A stretch of 64,000 nucleotides of DNA from assembly GCF_004799285.1 (NCBI RefSeq), contig NZ_SSND01000001.1, positions 1,364,001 to 1,428,000 of the forward strand, given 5' to 3'. The position numbers were made by a program, and so were the translations under genes. Every line of letters begins with the position of its first letter. Positions within the stretch are counted from its first letter, which is position 1. The stretch comes from Aliigemmobacter aestuarii. GTDB lineage: Bacteria; Pseudomonadota; Alphaproteobacteria; Rhodobacterales; Rhodobacteraceae. Below the pieces are notes generated by a model. That model worked only from the letters and a program-made list of their open reading frames with translations, did not search any database and was not told the DNA's origin. Shown one piece after another: positions 43,559-50,821 of the stretch.

Positions 43559-45172
43559 TCAGGCTTCGGCCTCCTCGTCTTCGGCGTCACCCTCGTCGGC
43601 GGCGCCGTCCATCTCGGTCGGGTCGACCCAGCCCAGCATGACGCGGGCGGTCATGACCAGGTGCTGCGCTTCCTCGAGGCTGACCTCGAAGGGCTCCAGC
43701 ACGCCCTCGTCCTTCTTGCGCTGGCCGTTCTCGGTGGTCCAGCCGCCGGCCAGTTCCCAGTCGGCACAGGTGGCGAAGTCTTCCAGCGTCTTGATCCCGT
43801 CCTTGGCCAGCGCTTCCAGCATCTGGGGCGTCAGCCCCTCGAAGTTGGCAAGGCTGTCTTCCAGGCCCAGCTTGCGCGCGTTTTCCATCGCGGTGCGGGC
43901 CTGTTCTTCCAGATAGTCGCGGGCGCGGGCCTGAAGCTCGTCCGCCGTGCCCTCGTCGAACCCGTCGATCGACAGCAGTTCGTCGATATCGACATAGGCG
44001 ACTTCTTCAAGGTTGGTGAAGCCTTCGGCCACCAGAAGCTGGGCCATCATCTCGTCGATATCAAGCGTGTCCATGAACAGCTTCGTGCGTTCGGCGAATT
44101 CGGCCTGACGGCGCTGGCTTTCCTCGGCCTCGGTCATGATGTCGATGTCCAGACCCGTGAGCTGGCTTGCCAGACGCACGTTCTGGCCACGGCGACCGAT
44201 CGCCAGCGAAAGCTGTTCGTCGGGCACCACGACCTCGATCTTGCCGGCGTCCTCGTCGATCACGACCTTCGAGACCTCGGCGGGTTGCAGCGCATTCACG
44301 AGGAACGTGGCCTGATCGGCGTTCCACGGGATGATGTCGATCTTTTCGCCCTGAAGCTCGTTCACCACGGCCTGCACGCGGCTGCCGCGCATGCCGACGC
44401 AGGCGCCGACCGGGTCGATCCCGCTGTCATGGCTGATCACGGCGATCTTCGCCCGGCTGCCCGGATCGCGGGCCACGGCCTTGATCTCGATGATGCCATC
44501 GTAGATCTCGGGCACTTCCATCTTGAAGAGTTCCGCCATGAACTGCGGATCGGTGCGCGACAGGAAGACCTGCGGGCCGCGCGTCTCGCGGCGGACGTCC
44601 TTGATGTAGCAGCGGATGCGGTCGTTCGGGCGATAGCTTTCGCGGCCGATCTTTTCGTTGCGGCGCAGGATGCCCTCGCCCCGGCCGATGTCGACGATGA
44701 TGTTGCCGTATTCCTCGCGCTTGACGACACCGTTGATGATGCTGCCCTTGCGGTCCTTGAATTCCTCGAACTGGCGGTCGCGTTCGGCCTCACGCACCTT
44801 CTGCAGGATCACCTGCTTGGCCGATTGCGCGGCGATCCGGCCCAGATCGACGGGGGGCACCTCGTCCACGATCTCGTCACCGATCTGCGGGTCGGCCAGA
44901 TAGGCACGGGCATCGCGGCGGGTCATCTGGGCGTGGTGGTTTTCCACCGCGTCATCCTCGACCACCGTGCGATGGCGGGTAAAGCTGGCCCGCCCGGTCT
45001 TGCGGTCGATCTTCACGCGGATGTCCATCTCGGCCCCGTAACGCGACTTGGCGGCCCGGGCGAGGCTTTCCTCCATCGCCTGGATCACCAGATCCGGGTC
45101 GATCATCTTTTCGCGCGCCACCGCTTCGGCGGTCTGCAACAGTTCCAGCTGGTTTGCGGATGTAATCGCCAT
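43559..45172 (-). CDS. nusA: transcription termination/antitermination protein NusA
   Basis: Binds RNA polymerase and nascent RNA to modulate pausing, termination and antitermination. The N-terminal domain begins with ANQLELLQTAEAVAREKMID. The S1 domain (about 135-200) contains INGVVKREEYGNIIVDIGRG, KH domains follow (VGACVGMRGSRVQAVVNELQ; LSLAIGRRGQNVRLASQLTG), and the C-terminal region has two acidic helix-hairpin-helix repeats (FTNLEEVAYVDIDELLSIDG; FEGLTPQMLEALAKDGIKTL). The 537-residue length is normal for alphaproteobacteria. It follows rimP by 19 bases. Confidence 0.96.
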   Translation of the reverse strand: MAITSANQLELLQTAEAVAREKMIDPDLVIQAMEESLARAAKSRYGAEMDIRVKIDRKTGRASFTRHRTVVEDDAVENHHAQMTRRDARAYLADPQIGDEIVDEVPPVDLGRIAAQSAKQVILQKVREAERDRQFEEFKDRKGSIINGVVKREEYGNIIVDIGRGEGILRRNEKIGRESYRPNDRIRCYIKDVRRETRGPQVFLSRTDPQFMAELFKMEVPEIYDGIIEIKAVARDPGSRAKIAVISHDSGIDPVGACVGMRGSRVQAVVNELQGEKIDIIPWNADQATFLVNALQPAEVSKVVIDEDAGKIEVVVPDEQLSLAIGRRGQNVRLASQLTGLDIDIMTEAEESQRRQAEFAERTKLFMDTLDIDEMMAQLLVAEGFTNLEEVAYVDIDELLSIDGFDEGTADELQARARDYLEEQARTAMENARKLGLEDSLANFEGLTPQMLEALAKDGIKTLEDFATCADWELAGGWTTENGQRKKDEGVLEPFEVSLEEAQHLVMTARVMLGWVDPTEMDGAADEGDAEDEEAEA

Positions 45173-45191
45173 TGGGTCCTCTCCGGGCCTT

Positions 45192-45800
45192 TCAGTGTTT
45201 CGTCACGGGCGCGTCGTCCTCGTCGTCGTCGCCCGCCTGTTCTTCGATGGAATCATACTTGCTTTCGTCGATGACGCCCGATGCCTTGCGCTGGCGCAGC
45301 ATCTCGGCGATCAGCTCGTCGGTCAGGATCAGCTTGGCATCGCTCAGCCAGTCGAACTTCAGTCCGATGGTCAGCGTCTCGGCGCCTTCCTCGATCTCGA
45401 TCAGAACCTCGTCGCCCTCGGTTCCGGCCAGGACGCCCTTGAAGCGGCGGCGACCGTCGATCAGTTCGGTCGTCTCGAGCCGCGCCTCATAGCCTTCCCA
45501 CATGTCGAAATCCTTCAGGCGGGTCAGCGGGCGATCGATGCCGGGGCTGGAAACTTCCAGAACATAGTTGTCCTCGATCGGGTCCTCGACATCCAGAACG
45601 GCCGAAACGACAGTGGACACCCGCGCGCAGTCGTCCACCTCGATCCCGCCTTCGGGGCGGTCCACCATGATCTGAAGCGTGCGCGTCTTGCCGCCCATCA
45701 GCCGGATACGCACAAGTTCGAACCCCAGCCCTTCGATGGAGGGGGTCACGATATCGGCGAGGCGACGGTCGATGGCGGTCTTGGCGATGAGGTCGGTCAT
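45192..45800 (-). CDS. rimP: ribosome maturation factor RimP
   Basis: Needed for 30S subunit assembly. The N-terminal alpha/beta domain holds [40 protein letters not shown] and [20 protein letters not shown]. The C-terminal SH3-like domain holds [18 protein letters not shown]. About 50 extra residues, ending in an acidic tail ([17 protein letters not shown]), extend it to 202 residues, as is common in Rhodobacterales. It is first in the rimP-nusA-ylxR-infB operon, behind a leader that carries a terminator. Confidence 0.94.
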   Translation of the reverse strand: MTDLIAKTAIDRRLADIVTPSIEGLGFELVRIRLMGGKTRTLQIMVDRPEGGIEVDDCARVSTVVSAVLDVEDPIEDNYVLEVSSPGIDRPLTRLKDFDMWEGYEARLETTELIDGRRRFKGVLAGTEGDEVLIEIEEGAETLTIGLKFDWLSDAKLILTDELIAEMLRQRKASGVIDESKYDSIEEQAGDDDEDDAPVTKH

Positions 45801-45816
45801 CGGTGTGGGGTTCCAG

Positions 45817-45844
45817 AAAACAAAAAACGGGCGCAGCGGCCCGT
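45817..45844 (-). terminator. intrinsic terminator in the rimP leader
   Basis: On the minus strand a six-pair stem ACGGGC/GCCCGT (45844-45839 with 45832-45827) with a six-base loop is followed directly by TTTTT, then GTTTT. It lies 17 bases before the rimP start, downstream of a promoter-like sequence and with no gene between them. Confidence 0.75.
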
Positions 45845-45894
45845 GTCATCCTTCGGTGGCGCCGGGGGTGGAGGCCGGAACCGCTGTTGAGGTG

Positions 45895-45923
45895 CATATA
45901 GGCCCAAGCCGGGCAGATGGCAA
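45895..45923 (-). promoter_or_regulatory. promoter of rimP-nusA-ylxR-infB operon
   Basis: On the minus strand TTGCCA (45923-45918), a 17-base spacer and TATATG (45900-45895). Like the dnaK promoter it also reads as CTTG-N18-CCTATAT, so RpoH as well as the housekeeping sigma factor could use it. It implies a leader of about 88 bases. Confidence 0.6.
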
Positions 45924-45995
45924 GGACGATCAACAGGGCGGTCTTGCGGCGACCGAATTCCGTTTGGATGAACACGGCGATTCGTGTTTCCATTT

Positions 45996-46007
45996 TCCCA
46001 ATTGGGA
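45996..46007. promoter_or_regulatory. 12-bp palindrome upstream of RTX-like gene
   Basis: TCCCAATTGGGA is a perfect palindrome in the 288-base divergent gap between rimP and the RTX-like gene, about 80 bases before the latter's start. It may be an operator; no regulator is known. Confidence 0.3.
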
Positions 46008-46088
46008 CGCCGGTCCACCACCGTTTTTCACGAAGAAGGCAAAGGCAGGGCGGCGCAACCGTCCATTTTTCACAAGGGAGGATACAAG

Positions 46089-48002
46089 ATGGCCAATGTC
46101 ATCGAGAATGTGATCCTTGATGGTGAAACGGGTTTTTCGGCTTTCGGCACATCCTACAACTGGGACATCACAAATCGGTTCATCGGCCACGCGGGCCTTT
46201 ACACCGGCCCGACGATCGACACCTACGAAATCAACGTCACGCTTGGCGGGACCAGCGCCTGGACCATCCGTTCCCTCCGGTTCCTGACGGAAGAGGGTTC
46301 CCAGCTGGACGTGAACATCACCGACCAGAACGACGGGATTGCACGACGGATCGACGTGCTCGGCCTCGGCCTGGGCAATGCCACGGTCACGCTGTTCGAT
46401 ACACGGGTCGATTACATCCGGGGCAGCACGGACGATCCGGCCTACAGTGTCACGCTCAACCTCGGCAACAAGCGGGTCGCCTCGGTCGAGCTTTACGGTA
46501 CGAATGACACGGTGAACCTGGGTGCCGGTGACGTGAACTCGCTGGATCTGGGCGGCGGCGTGAATGTCGTGAACGGCGGCAGCGGCTATGTGGGCTATCT
46601 GAAGTTCGGGGATGGCAACAACACCTTCGTCCAGGGCACGGGCTTTCTGGCCCAGCTTCATTCCGATGGCGGGGTGAACACGCTTTCGCTGCGCGATGTC
46701 GCCGCCGTCACACTGAACGGCGGGACCAATACCGTCACCGTCGTGGCGGGCAATAATTTCGTGAATTCCCTGACGAACTGGGGCGGCACCGATACCGTGA
46801 CCGTGGGCGCGGGCGCTGGCCTGAAGACGATCAGCCTTGGTGACGGGAACGACACGGTCAACAACTCTGGCTACAGCGAGAGCATAGCCGTCGGAAGCGG
46901 GGACGACCGGGTGATCTTCCGCAACGGGTCCAGCGGCGATGTGGTGGCCCTTGGCAACGGCAACAACTTCTTCCGCAACGAAGGGGCCGACCTGAGCACC
47001 GTTCAGGCCTATAGCGGCAACGATGTCTTTCAGATCGCCGCGGGAAACATCGAATCGATGACGGCAGGAAGCGGGACAAACAGCCTGACGGTCGGCGGCA
47101 CCGCCTGGGTCGGCACATACAACGGCTATCAGGGCAATGATGTGATCGTGCTTCAGGGCAACGGAGGGATGCAAACAATCATGCTTGGCGGCGGGGCGAA
47201 TTCGGTCACCACCGGGGGGCGCTTCGTCCAGTTCATCGGGGCCTTTGAGGGCAATGACATCGTCACCATCGGCACGGGCGGGGCCGGGATGGTCAAGCTC
47301 GATGACGGCAACAACCGGGTCACGACCGCCGCGGGTTCATGGGTCAGCACGGCGTACACCGGTGCAGGCAACGACATCATCACCTACAACGGCGGCGGCG
47401 ACTGGCTCAGCACCTCGCGCGGCAATGACGTGGTCACACTGGGCTTCAACCCGATCGAATTCATCAGCCTTGGCCAGGGCAATGACCTGATCTCGGTCCG
47501 GCGGATGGCGGCGGGAAGCGAGACGGCGATCTATGGGCGGTCCGGCACGGATACGGTCAACCTGTCCCGGTTCGATGTGGCCGTCCGGGTCGATCTGGAT
47601 CTAGCCGAGATGCAGAACGTGGGGGGAAACACCCTGTTTGCCTTCGAAGGCATCGAAAGGCTTGTCGGCACCCGGTTTGGCGACCAGCTTTCAGGAAGCG
47701 CCGGCAGGAACGACCTGGCCGGGGGAGGCGGAAACGACCGCCTGCGCGGGGGTGACGGCAACGACATCCTGCGCGGAGGCGGCGGCAGCGACAGGTTCAT
47801 CTTCGACGATGCGGACGGGCGCGACCGGATCACCGATTTCCGGAACGGGACCGACCGGATCGTGATCGAGGACGGCCGGTTTGCCGATCTTGCGATCCGG
47901 GCCGTAGCCGGCGGCACCCGGATCATCTTCGAGGATACCGAAATCACCCTTGCCGGGGTGCGCCGCACCGCGATCGACGCGGGCGATTTCATCTTTGCCT
48001 GA
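46089..48002 (+). CDS. RTX-like secreted protein with a 19-residue periodic repeat, 637 aa
   Basis: Predicted calcium-binding protein exported by a type I system. There is no N-terminal signal peptide. Residues 1-130 are a unique beta-rich head. From about 136 to 490, nineteen units recur, each with one Gly-rich turn such as GDGNDTV (251-257), YQGNDVI (347-353), FEGNDIV (386-392) and GAGNDII (425-431). The Asp/Asn anchors are spaced 17-22 residues, mean 19.3. A short classic RTX block lies at 545-566 (GGGGNDRLRGG, GDGNDILRGG), and a C-terminal signal-like region ends AGDFIFA. GGGAGGA precedes ATG 46089. No type I exporter genes lie in the window. The role could be adhesin, S-layer or surface coat; it is not known. 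Confidence 0.75.
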   Translation: MANVIENVILDGETGFSAFGTSYNWDITNRFIGHAGLYTGPTIDTYEINVTLGGTSAWTIRSLRFLTEEGSQLDVNITDQNDGIARRIDVLGLGLGNATVTLFDTRVDYIRGSTDDPAYSVTLNLGNKRVASVELYGTNDTVNLGAGDVNSLDLGGGVNVVNGGSGYVGYLKFGDGNNTFVQGTGFLAQLHSDGGVNTLSLRDVAAVTLNGGTNTVTVVAGNNFVNSLTNWGGTDTVTVGAGAGLKTISLGDGNDTVNNSGYSESIAVGSGDDRVIFRNGSSGDVVALGNGNNFFRNEGADLSTVQAYSGNDVFQIAAGNIESMTAGSGTNSLTVGGTAWVGTYNGYQGNDVIVLQGNGGMQTIMLGGGANSVTTGGRFVQFIGAFEGNDIVTIGTGGAGMVKLDDGNNRVTTAAGSWVSTAYTGAGNDIITYNGGGDWLSTSRGNDVVTLGFNPIEFISLGQGNDLISVRRMAAGSETAIYGRSGTDTVNLSRFDVAVRVDLDLAEMQNVGGNTLFAFEGIERLVGTRFGDQLSGSAGRNDLAGGGGNDRLRGGDGNDILRGGGGSDRFIFDDADGRDRITDFRNGTDRIVIEDGRFADLAIRAVAGGTRIIFEDTEITLAGVRRTAIDAGDFIFA

Positions 48003-48012
48003 CGCAGGCAGG

Positions 48013-48038
48013 CGGGCGGCCCGATGACGGGCCGCCCG
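48013..48038. terminator. bidirectional hairpin terminator between RTX-like gene and aldo/keto reductase gene
   Basis: An 11-pair stem (CGGGCGGCCCG at 48013-48023 with CGGGCCGCCCG at 48028-48038) with a four-base ATGA loop, in the 45-base gap between convergent genes. No long T-run follows on either strand. Confidence 0.65.
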
Positions 48039-48047
48039 TTCGCCCGC

Positions 48048-49079
48048 TCATTCCGTTTCAGAAGACCGCGCCCAGAGGTTGATGTCTTCCTCGGCCGACA
48101 CGCGGTCGATCTCGGCCAGTTCCTCGGGCGTGAAATCGAGATTGCCGATGGAGCCCGCGCAATCCACCACCTGTTCGGGCCGTGACGCCCCGATCAGCGC
48201 CGTTGTGATGCCGCCCTCGCGCAGGACCCAAGCGATGGCCATCTGCGCCAGCGTCTGCCCGCGCCGTTCCGCGATCTCATTCAGCGCGCGGACGCTTTCG
48301 ATGGCGCGCGGGGTGATCGTGGCCGGGTCGAGCGACTTGCCCTGCACGGCGCGGCTGCCTTCGGGGATGCCGCCCAGATACTTCCTGGTCAGGATGCCCT
48401 GCGCCAGTGGCGTGAAGGCAATGGAGCCGACGCCCAGTTCGGCCAGCGTGTCCTTCAGCCCGTCATGTTCGACCCAGCGGTTGAGGATGTTGTAGCTGGG
48501 CTGATGGATCACACAGGGCGTGCCCAGATCCTTCAGGATCTCAACCGCCTCGCGCGTGCGCTGGCTGTTGTAGCTGGAAATCCCGACATAGAGCGCCCGG
48601 CCCGACCGCACGATGTGATCCAGCGCGCCCATCGTTTCCTCGAGTGGGGTCAGGGGATCGAAGCGGTGCGAATAGAATATGTCGACGTAATCTAGCCCCA
48701 TCCGCTTCAGCGACTGGTCGCAGGAGGCGATCAGGTATTTGCGGCTGCCCCATTCGCCATAGGGACCGGGCCACATGTCATAGCCGGCCTTTGAACTGAT
48801 GATCAGTTCGTCGCGGTAGCCCGCGAAATCGGTCTTCAGGATCTCGCCAAAGGCTTCCTCGGCGCTGCCGGGGGGCGGGCCATAGTTGTTGGCCAGATCG
48901 AAATGGGTAATGCCGAGGTCAAAGGCGGTGCGGCAGATCTCGCGTTTCACCCGATGGGGCGTGTCATGGCCGAAGTTGTGCCACAGGCCCAGGCTGATCG
49001 CGGGCAGTTGCAGGCCGGACCGTCCGCAGCGGCGATAGATCATGCGGGAATAGCGGTCGGCAGCGGGGGTATAGGTCAT
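48048..49079 (-). CDS. aldo/keto reductase, YghZ/glyceraldehyde-3-phosphate reductase-like, 343 aa
   Basis: NADPH-dependent reductase of the AKR14 type, like E. coli YghZ, which reduces L-glyceraldehyde 3-phosphate and methylglyoxal. The catalytic tetrad residues are visible: Asp and Tyr in THFDLANNYGPPPGSAEEAF, Lys in ISSKAGYDMWPGPYG, and His in IFYSHRFDPLTPLEE. The cofactor part includes GASRPEQVVDC. The family-typical YRRCGRSGLQLPAISLGLW opens the barrel. It is last in the minus-strand tct operon, set apart by the 58-bp repeat, so it may be transcribed less. Its substrate here is unknown. Confidence 0.88.
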   Translation of the reverse strand: MTYTPAADRYSRMIYRRCGRSGLQLPAISLGLWHNFGHDTPHRVKREICRTAFDLGITHFDLANNYGPPPGSAEEAFGEILKTDFAGYRDELIISSKAGYDMWPGPYGEWGSRKYLIASCDQSLKRMGLDYVDIFYSHRFDPLTPLEETMGALDHIVRSGRALYVGISSYNSQRTREAVEILKDLGTPCVIHQPSYNILNRWVEHDGLKDTLAELGVGSIAFTPLAQGILTRKYLGGIPEGSRAVQGKSLDPATITPRAIESVRALNEIAERRGQTLAQMAIAWVLREGGITTALIGASRPEQVVDCAGSIGNLDFTPEELAEIDRVSAEEDINLWARSSETE

Positions 49080-49102
49080 GCGGTCACTCCTTTGGCGGCG
49101 GC

Positions 49103-49160
49103 GGCCGGGGGGCTGTCTGCCCCCCGGACCCCCCGAGGATATTTGCCCCAGAATGAAGGG
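49103..49160 (-). repeat. 58-bp hairpin repeat, copy 2
   Basis: Minus-strand copy of the element at 39515-39572, with 56 of 58 bases identical. It starts six bases after the DUF4387 gene stop and ends 23 bases before the aldo/keto reductase start. The stem of nine pairs with loop AGACA is fully conserved, as is the flanking AAATATCCTCGGGGGG. Confidence 0.85.
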
Positions 49161-49166
49161 GCAAGG

Positions 49167-49469
49167 TCAGGCGATCCGCATTTCCTCGACCAGCACCGCC
49201 CAGCCGGCGCCGTGCATGTCGCGGTCGGCGCGCGTGCCCTGGATCACCGGGCGCGGCACCGACAGTTTCACGACGTTGAGGTCGGGAATGTCGAAGCGCT
49301 TCATCGCCTGCGGTTCGACCCCGAAGGCACGGGCGACGGCCGCCGTATCCAGCCCCGCCACGATCCGCGCGTAAGCCTCGGGCGATCCGCAGAAGACATC
49401 CACCGTCAGCCAGAACGGCCCGGCATTCTTGGACCGGACCTTTTCGGCGATCTGACCGATCTCAACCAT
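49167..49469 (-). CDS. DUF4387 protein, 100 aa
   Basis: Small cytoplasmic protein of the DUF4387 family, no known activity. The sequence starts MVEIGQIAEKVRSKNAGPFW and contains TVDVFCGSPEAYARI, then IPDLNVVKLSVPRPVIQG and DRDMHGAGWAVLVEEMRIA, all well-conserved family stretches. The start ATG 49469 overlaps the AtuA-like gene by eight bases; the frame extends 15 codons upstream without need. The two families are commonly adjacent or fused, so they probably form one enzyme. Confidence 0.82.
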   Translation of the reverse strand: MVEIGQIAEKVRSKNAGPFWLTVDVFCGSPEAYARIVAGLDTAAVARAFGVEPQAMKRFDIPDLNVVKLSVPRPVIQGTRADRDMHGAGWAVLVEEMRIA

Positions 49470-50820
49470 GGCCCACCTCGTGCACATCAAGACGGAAGGC
49501 TTCCATCGGGTCATCCAGCTCCATCACGTGATTGAGGCAGAACTCGTAAAGCGCGCCGCGCTGCATCTCGGCGGGCGAGAAGGGGAAGGCGAAGGTCGGC
49601 ATGGGTTCGTTCTCGGTCAGGGCATGGTGCAGAAGGTAGGGGTTCAGCATCTTGCCCGCTTCGGCGGCCTGCGCCTCGGTCGGGCAGGTGACGATGCCCA
49701 GCACCCCCACCTCCACCGGCTGGCCCTGGCGGTTCTCCAGCGGGCCGAGCGTGGCGTCCATCCCGATCAGGCGAAGTTCCAGCGTGAACTCCTCGGGCGC
49801 GAGGCCCATCCTGTCGACGATCTGGGCCGCGACGCGCGCCTGAACGTCTGCCGCCCATTCGCGGGAATGGGCCACATAGCGGCGGTCGCGCAGCAGCGCG
49901 AGGGCCACGGTCTGGTAGCCCGCGATGCGCGCGCCCTCGAGCTTGACCGTGTAGCGGCCCGGCACCCATTGCGACCCCTCGACCCGGACGCGCCGCCCGT
50001 CCAGCGGCGTGTAGACCGCGCCGCGCACGTCGAGATGCCCGCCGGGTTCATGGAGGATGAAGGGATCGGAGTTTTCATACAGCATGTGAGCCGACACGGT
50101 GTAGGGCGTGGCTGCCGCCGCCGTGGCCATCGGCTCGATCGTGAAGCCCCCGGCGTCAAAGTCGATCTGGATCGTGCCTGTGGCGGGGTGCGTGGTGGCG
50201 ATGGCCCCGCATTCGCCGATCTTGGCGCCATGCCAGGCCGCGCCCGCGTGATCGCCCCGCATCAGGGGAAGCGCTGCAATGATCGCCGTATCGGTCGTGC
50301 GGCCGGCAATCACGATATCGGCGCCGGTTTGCAGCGCGGCGGCGATCTGTTCGGCCCCCGCCAGCGCCACGATGTTGGTGCAGGCGTCCAGCAGCCCGCC
50401 GGAAATCTCGGGCGCGGGAAACAGCGGCGCGACCCGCCCTGCGGCCAGCGCGGCCTTCACCCGTGCCGCGGGCTGGCCGGATTTCAGCGTGGCCACCCTG
50501 AGCCGCTGCCCGGTTTCGGCCGCGATCTCGCACGTGATGTCGAAAAGCCAGTCCACCGCGCTGTCTGCCCCGCAGGTGCCTGCCGTGCCGATCACAAGCG
50601 GAACGCCCGCCTCGGCCCGTGCCAGCATCAGTTCGCGCCATTCCGCCTTGGTCGAGGCGCGGGAATATTTCGACACCCCCCGCCCAAGATAGGAGGGCCC
50701 ACTGTCCGTGGACCCTCCGTCGACCGCGATGATATCGGGCCGGTTCGCAATCCCCCGCGCAAGCGCCGCCCGGTCATAGCCAAGCCCAAGCGCCCCCGTG
50801 GGGATCAGTACGCGTGTCAT
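49462..50820 (-). CDS. AtuA-like (DUF1446) protein, 452 aa
   Basis: Member of the acyclic terpene utilization AtuA family; the reaction is not established for any close relative. The N-terminus reads MTRVLIPTGALGLGYDRAAL, then IIAVDGGSTDSGPSYLGRGV, VPLVIGTAGTCGADSAVDWL, and a Gly/Thr-rich stretch ADIVIAGRTTDTAIIAALPL. The C-terminal third has ELRLIGMDATLGPLENRQGQ. The 452-residue length is typical of the stand-alone form. One base separates it from the tctA stop. The context with a Tct importer suggests a role in breaking down an imported carboxylic acid. Confidence 0.8.
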   Translation of the reverse strand: MTRVLIPTGALGLGYDRAALARGIANRPDIIAVDGGSTDSGPSYLGRGVSKYSRASTKAEWRELMLARAEAGVPLVIGTAGTCGADSAVDWLFDITCEIAAETGQRLRVATLKSGQPAARVKAALAAGRVAPLFPAPEISGGLLDACTNIVALAGAEQIAAALQTGADIVIAGRTTDTAIIAALPLMRGDHAGAAWHGAKIGECGAIATTHPATGTIQIDFDAGGFTIEPMATAAAATPYTVSAHMLYENSDPFILHEPGGHLDVRGAVYTPLDGRRVRVEGSQWVPGRYTVKLEGARIAGYQTVALALLRDRRYVAHSREWAADVQARVAAQIVDRMGLAPEEFTLELRLIGMDATLGPLENRQGQPVEVGVLGIVTCPTEAQAAEAGKMLNPYLLHHALTENEPMPTFAFPFSPAEMQRGALYEFCLNHVMELDDPMEAFRLDVHEVGHG

Positions 50821-50821
50821 C

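Noticed and set aside
46024-46073. Two TTTTTCAC direct repeats 42 bases apart before the RTX-like gene
   Set aside because: Too short and AT-biased to support a site; the second merely borders the ribosome site.
45845-46088. tRNA gene expected upstream of rimP, as in E. coli
   Set aside because: No cloverleaf, T-loop or CCA end could be traced on either strand; a promoter and terminator were seen instead.
46500-47500. Repeats in the RTX-like gene as a possible CRISPR or satellite array
   Set aside because: The repetition is at protein level, with variable bases and spacing in one open frame; no identical direct repeats with spacers.
49470-49514. Longer DUF4387 protein
   Set aside because: It would add 15 codons inside the AtuA-like gene; the family begins at MVEIGQIAEKV.
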